22,289 bases of DNA, taken from positions 1 to 22,289 of the forward strand of contig JAZUOO010000058.1 in assembly GCA_045604705.1 (NCBI GenBank). Reading direction: 5' to 3'. A program made the position numbers and the translations under genes. Numbering within the stretch: position 1 is the stretch's first letter; every line of letters begins with the position of its first letter. The DNA comes from SIG622 sp045604705. Lineage in GTDB: Bacteria; Bacillota; Clostridia; Oscillospirales; CAG-382. The notes beneath the pieces were generated by a model. That model was not told where the DNA came from, searched no databases, and saw nothing but the letters and a program-made list of their open reading frames with translations. Of the stretch, positions 14,801-20,960 are shown in pieces.

Positions 14801-16909
14801 TTTCTTTTTGCCGGTGCCGTGAACTCCCGAGATAACAATGCTGTTGTTTTCAGCCGCCTTTACCGCATTGTCGGATTCGGCAGGGGCGTCAAAGGGGAGG
14901 GTGGCTTCGAATCTGCCGTAAAATCCCGGGGCATTTTCATCCCGGATGTACTTGCCGGATTCAAGATATTCCTCGAACTTTTTGCCGTCGGCTCTCTCAA
15001 GACAGTCGCGCATGAGGGTATAGGATAGGTCAAATGTGCATACAAGGGTATTATTTATGAATGATATGGAATCCGGATAATCCTCGCATATGCTTCTGTA
15101 TACTTCATGCCAGAGCTTTATGCTGCGGATACGTTCGTCCTGTTCAATTGCTATGCCATAGGCGGGATCTGCAAGAAGCTCGTTTTCACGCGTAGAGAAA
15201 CTTGCGCCGGTGAGTCTTTCGACAAAGGAACGAAGGCTTCTGTTGAATATGGTCTTGCCGGTGCCGAATTTGAGCTTTACGGTACCATTTTCAAAGAGTA
15301 TCTCGCAGGGGACGTAGGCACAGGGGGCATAGTATGTGTTTGAATCTTCGGTAATACGGACAATTCCCACTGCGGCGTAGATTGCGGTACTTCCGTTGTG
15401 GTAGGAGGAAAACTTTACCGTTTCGCAAAGCTTCATTGAATCGGACAGTACTTCATCTCTGATCCTTTCGGGAACCGGTTTTTCGCAGGAGAGGATGTAT
15501 TTTGAGGGATAAACGTAAATACTTCCCTTTTTAAGGCTTGTACATACCTTTGATGTAAGCTCCGAAAGCTTTGAATTGAAGATGGATTGCTCGGTTATAT
15601 TTCTCGGGTGCTCGGAGAGATTCTTTGGTGTAAAGCCCGAGAATGAGAGAAAAGAATCAGGTTCCTGACATATTATTTCGTCGTCAAGAGGAGAAAGTGT
15701 ATACTCTTGACCGAATAGTGGGATTGTATCGGAAATGCAAAGACCGAGGGAAGTATGACTATAGGGGGAGTAGCCGTAGAGCGATACGGCGTTTGCATTT
15801 TTATCTATACGCTGTACAGCATCGCTGATGCTTTCGTAGCCGCCGTAGATGTCCTTTGCTACTGCTCCGTCATAGGGACGAAGTGATGATACACCGCAAA
15901 GTCTTGAAGTATAGACATCAACGGAGAAAGCGAGGGTGGAACTGCTTTTTAGTACAAGATTGGTTGTCTCGGTGACATTTCTTGCAAAATCGGTTTTTTC
16001 GGTACCCAAAAGTCCGAGGACGTCAAAGATGAATATCTCTCTGTCGAGTATCCTTTCACGGAGCTCTGATATGCTTTCGGATACAGGACTGCCTGCATAG
16101 TAATCGCCAAGACCTATACTGATGAGAACCTTTACCGAGCCTGCCCCTTTTCTGAGAAATACTATCCCCGGGCGAAGTCCGCATCTTTCCGCACAGGAGC
16201 AATAAAGCAGTGCAGCTTCCGTCTGACTTACGCTCCTCTTGTTGGATTCGGTAAGGACATCGGGGTCTCTTATTATACAGTCACCGTCAAGCATTTCGCG
16301 GTGCACTGCCGAATAGGATAGCTTTGCACCCTGCATTATGTAGGCGAGAGCTTCGGCAAAGAGTAAAGGCTTTGGTGCCGGTCTTGCATGCTTTTCGGAC
16401 AGTTTCTTTGTTTGTGCGGCAAGCTTCTTTTCGGCTTTTACGGCAAATTCGCAGTCCGGTAATACATAGGTACAAAGAAGTTCGGGGGGCATTTCCGGAC
16501 AGACGTGACCGAAAGGAGAGATCTTTATATTGCAGACCGTTGATGAGACGCTCTCGCCGAGAAATACGGTTATCCGAATCCTTGCGGAGGTATTGATTGT
16601 GAGGTTATGCATAAAATCTGCGTTTGGCAGAATTTTGTATTTTTCAAGATTCAGGATCATTACGTCGGAATTTTCGGAAATACAGTCACTGCAACGAAAA
16701 TCTTTCTTTTCTGTCCTGAAGTTCAGGATTTCGCCATTTGTACTTCTTCCGATAATTTCAATGCACAAATCTTCGCAGAGATTGTTCCCGACATTATACA
16801 GAATGATATTTTTTATTATGGGGATACCGCTGAAGAAATGTGCTGCCGTGTAAATGGTGGGCAGATTGGCGGATACCGGGAATATGATTTCTGTATCTTT
16901 GTTTGTCAT
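11891..16909 (-). CDS. Very large helicase/nuclease-like protein of DUF4011 type with altered catalytic motifs
   Basis: The 1672-aa protein follows, segment by segment, the layout I know from large DUF4011-type bacterial SF1 helicases. There is an N-terminal beta region (about 1-140); a transglutaminase-like stretch (about 190-300) with SVSQTEAALLYCSCAERCGL at 226; a DUF4011 region with AIYAAVGIVRITE near 505 and APCAYVPCEILF; and a helicase core with LPFDAPAESDNAVKAAEN and Walker A GVHGTGKKKT at 695-704. A long helical insert (about 760-1270) follows, then Walker B LILLDCEK at 1328, motif V/VI-like DFSKDCIILSV near 1495, and a C-terminal Vsr/DUF559-like region. The usual Ser/Thr after the Walker A Lys is Lys702, DEAS is DCEK, GDPKQ is TSPLE, the final helicase Arg motif is missing, and the transglutaminase Cys and His are absent. 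No TM helix is evident. It is most likely a non-catalytic relative. It has its own promoter and leads into the MreB-like gene. Confidence 0.72.
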   Translation of the reverse strand: MTNKDTEIIFPVSANLPTIYTAAHFFSGIPIIKNIILYNVGNNLCEDLCIEIIGRSTNGEILNFRTEKKDFRCSDCISENSDVMILNLEKYKILPNADFMHNLTINTSARIRITVFLGESVSSTVCNIKISPFGHVCPEMPPELLCTYVLPDCEFAVKAEKKLAAQTKKLSEKHARPAPKPLLFAEALAYIMQGAKLSYSAVHREMLDGDCIIRDPDVLTESNKRSVSQTEAALLYCSCAERCGLRPGIVFLRKGAGSVKVLISIGLGDYYAGSPVSESISELRERILDREIFIFDVLGLLGTEKTDFARNVTETTNLVLKSSSTLAFSVDVYTSRLCGVSSLRPYDGAVAKDIYGGYESISDAVQRIDKNANAVSLYGYSPYSHTSLGLCISDTIPLFGQEYTLSPLDDEIICQEPDSFLSFSGFTPKNLSEHPRNITEQSIFNSKLSELTSKVCTSLKKGSIYVYPSKYILSCEKPVPERIRDEVLSDSMKLCETVKFSSYHNGSTAIYAAVGIVRITEDSNTYYAPCAYVPCEILFENGTVKLKFGTGKTIFNRSLRSFVERLTGASFSTRENELLADPAYGIAIEQDERIRSIKLWHEVYRSICEDYPDSISFINNTLVCTFDLSYTLMRDCLERADGKKFEEYLESGKYIRDENAPGFYGRFEATLPFDAPAESDNAVKAAENNSIVISGVHGTGKKKTVGNIIARAALSQDDILVLSKYSESLDSLYDTMKSKDIAELCLKVSDAESTKKQILADIEKMSSEPEYPHDSGSGDAAILEHGLAVYADDIYSEFGFGYSLYDCINEYCKCDLICNDPPIQLRADISDLSKDNIKKLFDIADRLTEKAKKIYGMCTKGIADISPYLRHIKNTNEITKTISALFADTEEQLLIFSEKSAFARNCLGISDSTIQDVRTLLSLGEFLELIMKSGIDFLPEELLSGSTYRSAKEIEKVCAIIDEICHVNSFLTDVSDRIASISCTELYIKWRDSENNPFVKNSISHEIKKYLPEKSKPGTKEIDELLEKLARREELENELSYLAAEAKATLGGLWQGNKTDTEKARRVAAFAMSADLCIKKLFRNSIDNNAIRGGITKLIVTLSEDTEANADFICAVGAFRKLSSGKRGLFEQISLELCQDLYELRFENGILSSNGMAKMLRNFRDNLEPLFYIHELNAVKKEAVSAGLSGAAAYIEDHGTYKNAATVIYKSLYLSFANYIISSKTHPEGKTLFEKYERFKEAHDTEKKFAAYNLICAHRRRFKDYTADDEGKSELYALRESLYDKTSTVYDILGKHHKLLKVMYSAVFATTVCAYGLESYPGTLILLDCEKTDAAEGLPLCANFDKCIFITSPLERIGSIMSSLPLELPAFKLARVLCEKNGNIASFARSLYKDSLTVCCPERSADNVHFIKCSSGLYDKNTGANRIEALQVCETAFAATEKYGFDNVGIISMTTAQTSEIVNGLGVLANKYHNTAITKIPVRSIGSIGDFSKDCIILSVSFGKNIYSITRSFGITDDISLLHSGSPISLCELLCCNKELYVVTSAEPEDIMTDNLCSGAGTIAALLTFAKYSAVPHDLFADKTKSSGSGIEEYLRAKISEKYPNLAVRCSDGIITVGDVALIYENGYARDVYDKLLLPLTEATSRGYSAEFSDICSLIKPYRTAYDTVSEK

Positions 16910-16969
16910 GTCCTGTTCTGTTCCTTTCGGTGATGTGATATTTTTACGTACACTACCGCATTTTCATAT

Positions 16970-16998
16970 ATTATAGCATACTTTTACTTGTTTTGCAA
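16970..16998 (-). promoter_or_regulatory. Sigma-A promoter of the helicase-like/MreB-like operon
   Basis: On the minus strand TTGCAA (16993-16998), 17 bp, TATAAT (16970-16975) preceded by TGC (extended -10). The start codon is about 61 bp downstream of the -10 box. Confidence 0.8.
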
Positions 16999-17059
16999 CT
17001 TATTACATAAATATTTTTGTAAAAAAGTGTGCAAAAGTCTTTATTTTTTTGAAAATATA

Positions 17060-17068
17060 TGTTAGAAT
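17060..17068 (+). promoter_or_regulatory. Candidate extended -10 promoter of the small gene
   Basis: TGTTAGAAT on the plus strand fits an extended -10 (TGnTAGAAT). The -35 position (TTTATT) is poor. The predicted start point would be near 17075, just before the leader hairpin. Confidence 0.4.
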
Positions 17069-17081
17069 ATAGGTGATCTGA

Positions 17082-17131
17082 GACATCCGAGTAATTTTTG
17101 TTCCTTGCGGGGTATATATCTTACGGATGTC
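17082..17131 (+). promoter_or_regulatory. Hairpin-forming 5' leader of the small gene
   Basis: GACATCCG (17082-17089) and CGGATGTC (17124-17131) are perfect 8-bp inverted repeats separated by 34 nt, with extra TAA/TTA pairing inside. They bracket most of the leader and end 12 nt before the ribosome binding site (AGGAGGAG). It could be a regulatory RNA structure, or a wide-spaced operator. Confidence 0.45.
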
Positions 17132-17155
17132 GTGTAAGCTTAGAGGAGGAGTGGT

Positions 17156-17500
17156 ATGTCTCTTTTTGATAAGCTGAAGCGGAGGTTCTCAAAGAAAGAT
17201 GAGAACAGTCCCGCCTTCAAGCGTGCATTTGCGAATAACATCAACAATCGTCATGTGAAGTATGTTACGGAACGGTTTAACGGAATAGAGGAAATCGTGG
17301 GAAGAGAGGGGCACCTGAACATTTTACCGAATGGTGAGGAACTTGCGGTGACCTGCGGTATTGAAGAGGTATTCCGCGGCAAAATCGACGAGCTCTCCAT
17401 GTGGACACTTATGAGCAATGACGGTGTTGTGCTTGAGGGTTATGATTTTGTTACCGGCAGACAAAGAGAGGTGACGGCGTTTTATCTTTATTACAGGTAA
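17156..17500 (+). CDS. Small cytoplasmic protein of unknown function
   Basis: The 114-aa protein has a strong ribosome binding site (GAGGAGGAG) before the ATG at 17156. I do not recognise a family. The N-terminus MSLFDKLKRRFSKKDENS is basic and could form an amphipathic, membrane-binding helix. The rest (about 30-114) looks like a compact alpha/beta fold with an N-terminal helix-rich part (AFANNINNRHVKYVTERFNG) followed by strands (HLNILPNGEELAVTCG, then VVLEGYDFV) and ends REVTAFYLYYR. No TM helix or signal peptide is present. It is divergently transcribed from the helicase-like/MreB-like operon, which could mean a shared control region but says little about function. It could be a regulator or membrane-associated accessory; this is a guess. 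Confidence 0.75.
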   Translation: MSLFDKLKRRFSKKDENSPAFKRAFANNINNRHVKYVTERFNGIEEIVGREGHLNILPNGEELAVTCGIEEVFRGKIDELSMWTLMSNDGVVLEGYDFVTGRQREVTAFYLYYR

Positions 17501-17582
17501 GAATTACGTAAGAAAAATGATTGCGAATAACAATTATTTATTTTTTAATAATTTTCTCACATTATTCATTAAAGTGTGGTAG

Positions 17583-17588
17583 TATAAT
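17583..17588 (+). promoter_or_regulatory. Candidate -10 box for the oxidoreductase gene
   Basis: A perfect TATAAT lies 84 bp upstream of the start at 17672. The -35 is not convincing (ATTATT at the expected place). ATGTAC occurs twice in the leader, after the -10 and near 17619, and could be an activator or repressor site. Confidence 0.45.
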
Positions 17589-17671
17589 ATGTACGGGTAT
17601 ATTTATCCTTATATACATTATGTACATTAAAAATCAAGTCCGTAAAATGGCAAAATGAAAGGAGTATTTTT

Positions 17672-18760
17672 ATGGAAAAGAAACTTAGAGTAGGTATTAT
17701 AGGCTGCGGTGGTATCGCAACCGGAAAGCATATGCCCTCGCTTAAAAAGATTAAGGAAGTTGAAATGGTTGCGTTTTGTGACATTGTTGCATCGAAGGCT
17801 GAAAAGGCAGCCTGTGATTTCGGTGCGGCGGATGCAAAGGTATACACCGATTACAAGGAGCTTCTCAAGGATGAAACAATCGATGTCGTACACATTTGTA
17901 CTCCCAACAGAAGCCACAGCTTTATTACTGTTGATGCACTTCATGCAGGTAAGCACGTTATGTGCGAAAAGCCCATGGCAATCAACAGCGCCGAAGCAAA
18001 GAAGATGATTGACGCAGCAAAGGAAACAGGCAAGAAGCTCACAATCGGCTATCAGAACAGACAGGCTCCCGAAAACCAGTTCACAAAGGAATACTGCGAC
18101 AACGGCAACCTCGGTGAAATCTACTTTGCAAAGGCTCATGCAATCAGAAGAAGAGCAGTTCCCACATGGGGCGTATTCCTCAACGAATATGAGCAGGGTG
18201 GTGGTCCCCTTATCGATATCGGAACTCACTCTCTTGACCTCACACTCTGGATGATGAACAACTACAAGCCCAAGTACTGTGTAGGTACAACATATCACAA
18301 GCTCAACAACCAGACAAGAACAGGTAATGCTTGGGGCGACTGGAAGCCCGAAGAATTTACCGTTGAAGACTCTGCATTCGGTTTCATCGTAATGGAAAAC
18401 GGTGCTACAATTGTTCTTGAATCTGCATGGGCTCTTAACACGCTGGAAGTTCGAGAAACAAGATACCAGCTCTGCGGTACAAAAGAAGGTCTTGACACAT
18501 TTACCGGTTCGGTAAGAATCAACGGCGTTGAATGCGGCAGACAGTTTGAAAAGAACCCCGATCTCGAGGCAGACGGCGTTGCATTCTATGACGGTGCAGG
18601 AAACGACACTCCCGCAGAAAGAGAAGCTCAGCTTTGGATAAATGCCATTATCAATGATACGGATCCCGTTGTGCTTCCCGAGCAGGCTTATTGTGTAACG
18701 CAGATTCTTGAGGGTATTTATGAGTCTGCGAAGACAGGAAAGCCCTATTACTTTAATTAA
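17672..18760 (+). CDS. Gfo/Idh/MocA family NAD(P)-dependent oxidoreductase
   Basis: The family oxidises or reduces sugars, inositols and related polyols with NAD(P). The 362-aa protein opens with a Rossmann fold (VGIIGCGGIATGKHMPSLKK), then VHICTPNRSH, the catalytic-lysine motif CEKPMAIN at about residues 97-104, and in the C-terminal domain GPLIDIGTHSLDLTLWMM, whose Asp/His pair is usual for the active site. Length is normal. AAAGGAG precedes the ATG at 17672. The gene lies 317 bp before a sugar isomerase/epimerase-type gene on the same strand, a common pairing for sugar or inositol-like substrates; the substrate cannot be told. Codons lean to AAG, CTC, AAC and TTC, as in well-expressed genes. 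Confidence 0.92.
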   Translation: MEKKLRVGIIGCGGIATGKHMPSLKKIKEVEMVAFCDIVASKAEKAACDFGAADAKVYTDYKELLKDETIDVVHICTPNRSHSFITVDALHAGKHVMCEKPMAINSAEAKKMIDAAKETGKKLTIGYQNRQAPENQFTKEYCDNGNLGEIYFAKAHAIRRRAVPTWGVFLNEYEQGGGPLIDIGTHSLDLTLWMMNNYKPKYCVGTTYHKLNNQTRTGNAWGDWKPEEFTVEDSAFGFIVMENGATIVLESAWALNTLEVRETRYQLCGTKEGLDTFTGSVRINGVECGRQFEKNPDLEADGVAFYDGAGNDTPAEREAQLWINAIINDTDPVVLPEQAYCVTQILEGIYESAKTGKPYYFN

Positions 18761-19036
18761 TGCACAATGCACAATTCACAATGTACAATTGTGGTGGGTT
18801 ACAAAGCAAACTTCATCTGCGTAACCCTCATTGATTGAAAAGTGTGAGTGTGGATTTGGATGCGTATTTATATGACGAATGGTTTATTTCGGTTATATAA
18901 CAAGAACAAAAAACATATTTTTACGAATCGAATACAATAAAATAAAAAGAAGATTTCCGCTCGCTAAGATTGCAATTTTGTCGCGGTCAGTGCGGAAATC
19001 CACATTAATTGTGCATTGTGCATTGTAATTTGTGTA
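18759..19036. repeat. MITE-like element with inverted 7-bp periodic repeats at both ends
   Basis: A perfect 18-bp inverted repeat (AATGCACAATGCACAATT at 18759-18776, complement at 19007-19024) flanks this intergenic DNA. Each end is a 7-bp periodic array: TGCACAA, TGCACAA, TTCACAA, TGTACAA at 18761-18788, and TTGTGCA, TTGTGCA, TTGTAAT, TTGTGTA at 19009-19036. Inside are two more perfect inverted repeats: GGGTTAC/GTAACCC (18796-18802, 18821-18827) and GATTTCCGC/GCGGAAATC (18952-18960, 18992-19000). There is no ORF. The left array starts at the oxidoreductase stop codon. It looks like a non-autonomous miniature element. Confidence 0.75.
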
Positions 19037-19077
19037 TTCACAACTGCCCGTGCACTGTTTAAAAGGAGGAACATACA

Positions 19078-20052
19078 ATGAAGGTAGGTCTCGTAACAGT
19101 ACCTCTCGGGGATATGTCCGTTGAGGAAATGCTCAAGTACGTAACAGGTCTCGGCGTTGAAGCCGTAGAAATAGGTGTCGGAGGTTATCCGGGTGATACT
19201 CATTCAAAGCCCGAGGAGCTTCTCGCTGACAAGGCAAAGCTTAAGGCTTACAAGGAGCTGTTCCCCAAGTACGGAATAATAATTTCTGCACTTTCTGTTC
19301 ACGGTAATGGTGTATCTCCCGACAAGGATTTCGCCGCAAAGTGCGACTATGAATTTGACAGAGCTTGTAAACTTGCAAATGAGCTTGAACTTGACACTGT
19401 TATCACCTTCTCCGGATGCCCCGGCGGCAGTCCTGAGGACAAGATGCCCAACTGGGTAACCTGCCCCTGGCCGGACGAATATCTTAAGGTTCTTGATTAT
19501 CAGTGGAATGATGTACTTTTTCCTTATTGGAACAAGAAGGCAGAAGTTGCAAAGAAGTATGGTGTAACAAAGATCGCATTAGAAATGCACCCCGGCTTCT
19601 GCGTATATAATCCCGAAACTCTCATGAAACTCAGAAATGCGGTAGGTGACATCATCGGTGCAAACTTCGACCCGTCACACCTTATCTGGCAGGGCGTTGA
19701 TCCCGCAAAGGCTATTATCGAAATCGGCAAGGCGGGAGCTATGTTCCACTTCCACGCTAAAGACACAAAGATTGACAAGTACAATACTGCTGTCAACGGC
19801 GTTCTTGATACAAAGCACTACGGTGATGAAATCAACAGAAGCTGGGTATTCAGAAGCCTCGGCTACGGTACAAGCGTTGAAGCATGGAAGGAAATGGTAT
19901 CCGCACTTCAGATTGTTGGTTACAACCATGTTATGTCTATTGAGCATGAGGACAGCTACATGACAAGCAAGGAAGGTCTTGAAAAGGCGATTGCGTTCCT
20001 GAAGAGCGTTATTATTTCCGATCCCAAGCCCTCCGGAATGTTCTGGGCATAA
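19078..20052 (+). CDS. Sugar phosphate isomerase/epimerase (xylose isomerase-like TIM barrel)
   Basis: The 324-aa protein is an AP-endonuclease-2-type TIM barrel as in sugar epimerases and inosose dehydratases. Conserved metal-binding positions are visible in order: ALEMHPGF (Glu near 167), GANFDPSHLIWQ (Asp/His near 197), MFHFHAKD (His near 224) and SIEHEDSY (Glu near 291). AGGAGG sits 9 nt before the ATG at 19078. Early residues MKVGLVTVPLGDMSVEEML are typical of the family. Codon use matches the oxidoreductase upstream. The pair probably acts on the same sugar, polyol or inositol-like compound; the substrate is unknown. A good terminator follows. Confidence 0.92.
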   Translation: MKVGLVTVPLGDMSVEEMLKYVTGLGVEAVEIGVGGYPGDTHSKPEELLADKAKLKAYKELFPKYGIIISALSVHGNGVSPDKDFAAKCDYEFDRACKLANELELDTVITFSGCPGGSPEDKMPNWVTCPWPDEYLKVLDYQWNDVLFPYWNKKAEVAKKYGVTKIALEMHPGFCVYNPETLMKLRNAVGDIIGANFDPSHLIWQGVDPAKAIIEIGKAGAMFHFHAKDTKIDKYNTAVNGVLDTKHYGDEINRSWVFRSLGYGTSVEAWKEMVSALQIVGYNHVMSIEHEDSYMTSKEGLEKAIAFLKSVIISDPKPSGMFWA

Positions 20053-20070
20053 GCTTTGTAAAATAAAATT

Positions 20071-20110
20071 TGGAATGTATTGCGTTTTTCGGCAGTACAT
20101 TCCATTTTTT
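20071..20110 (+). terminator. Rho-independent terminator after the isomerase gene
   Basis: TGGAATGTA (20071-20079) pairs perfectly with TACATTCCA (20096-20104), followed by TTTTTT. It begins 19 bp past the stop. Confidence 0.9.
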
Positions 20111-20239
20111 GCTTATTTGCGAAAAGACGGGAAAAGATAATTTTCCGAAATGCTGTTACAAATGTTTTTTTGAAGCATAATAAAAATACTTTACGCCGTT
20201 GTTTGCGTATCTTAACAAAAGCTTTAAAAGAGGTATAAT

Positions 20240-20902
20240 GTGAGAAGGCATCTTATATTTGTATGTATTATTTTGATGAATTTTTGTAATGTAACGGTAA
20301 CGGCAGAAGAATACAATCAGACGGAATTGCCACCTCCCGATGCCATTACAAGTGGAGATACCACCGAGACTATGCCCGAAGAAACAGCGTGTGACATAAA
20401 TGCGGAGATTGATATGCAATATTCCGAATTCAGCCGTATGTATCACCAAAACAAGGAAAACGGCAATCATATCGCAAATCTTCTGCTCGTGGACGAAAAG
20501 CTTCCCGCCTTTTACGGGACAAGGCATGAAAAGTCCCTTTACGATGTCCGCACGGAAGCAATATATCTGCAAAGAGAGATTGAAAAAGCTCCGATTGTAA
20601 ACACCGACTGCAGCTTTGAAATCCGTGAAAATGCGGGATATGCAATTGTGAAGCTTACAAACATTGATTTCCGACGTGTAACGGCTCTGAGAGTCGGCTT
20701 TGATGTGCTTGACACAAACGGAATTCCCACAGGTGTAGGCAAAGATTATTACTATGCAACCGATACGGACATAAATCCCGGTGAAACCGACACCTTCATA
20801 TGGCAGGTTGATAACATGACAAATCCGGAAAGCATCGGAAATTTCAGAGTTCTGGAGCTTGCTTTTTCGGATAGGACAAAGTGGTATCACTGGTTTGCAT
20901 AA
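20240..20902 (+). CDS. Secreted protein of unknown function with a C-terminal beta-sandwich-like domain
   Basis: The start is a GTG at 20240 with AGAGG 6 nt before it. The 220-aa protein has a signal peptide (MRRHLIFVCIILMNFCNVTV, cut probably after TA near 22), then a Thr/Pro/Glu-rich linker, a helical region (about 50-100) and a C-terminal part (about 120-220) with strands YAIVKLTNIDFRRVTALRVG and FDVLDTNGIPTGVG. That part resembles FxLYD-type extracellular beta-sandwich domains (a 'change in function versus context' type module), a resemblance I infer from pattern only. No lipobox is present. A TATAAT overlaps the region just before the GTG and may be chance. It faces the lipoprotein gene across a shared terminator. 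Confidence 0.8.
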   Translation: MRRHLIFVCIILMNFCNVTVTAEEYNQTELPPPDAITSGDTTETMPEETACDINAEIDMQYSEFSRMYHQNKENGNHIANLLLVDEKLPAFYGTRHEKSLYDVRTEAIYLQREIEKAPIVNTDCSFEIRENAGYAIVKLTNIDFRRVTALRVGFDVLDTNGIPTGVGKDYYYATDTDINPGETDTFIWQVDNMTNPESIGNFRVLELAFSDRTKWYHWFA

Positions 20903-20920
20903 TGCGAAGCAGTACAAAAA

Positions 20921-20960
20921 TAAGACGTGTACCTTTTTATTGGGATACACGTCCTTTGTA
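20921..20960. terminator. Bidirectional Rho-independent terminator
   Basis: GACGTGTA (20924-20931) and TACACGTC (20946-20953) form a perfect 8-bp stem. The minus side is followed by TTATTTTTG and the plus side by CTTTGTATTATTG. It sits between the two convergent genes, so it probably serves both, more strongly on the minus strand. Confidence 0.8.

Noticed and set aside
13009..16596. Several open frames of 60-220 codons on either strand inside the 5-kb helicase-like gene
   Set aside because: They are shadows of the 1672-codon frame and none has a ribosome binding site with a recognisable product.
17627..18772. A 381-codon open frame on the minus strand across the oxidoreductase gene
   Set aside because: It is the reverse-frame shadow of the clear plus-strand Gfo/Idh/MocA gene, which has motifs and a ribosome binding site.
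18759..19036. The 7-bp periodic repeats as a CRISPR array
   Set aside because: The units are contiguous 7-mers without spacers, and the two arrays are inverted; there are no cas genes.
20234..20239. TATAAT immediately before the GTG start of the secreted protein
   Set aside because: Used as a -10 it would place the transcript start inside the gene and cut off the signal peptide, so it is treated as chance.
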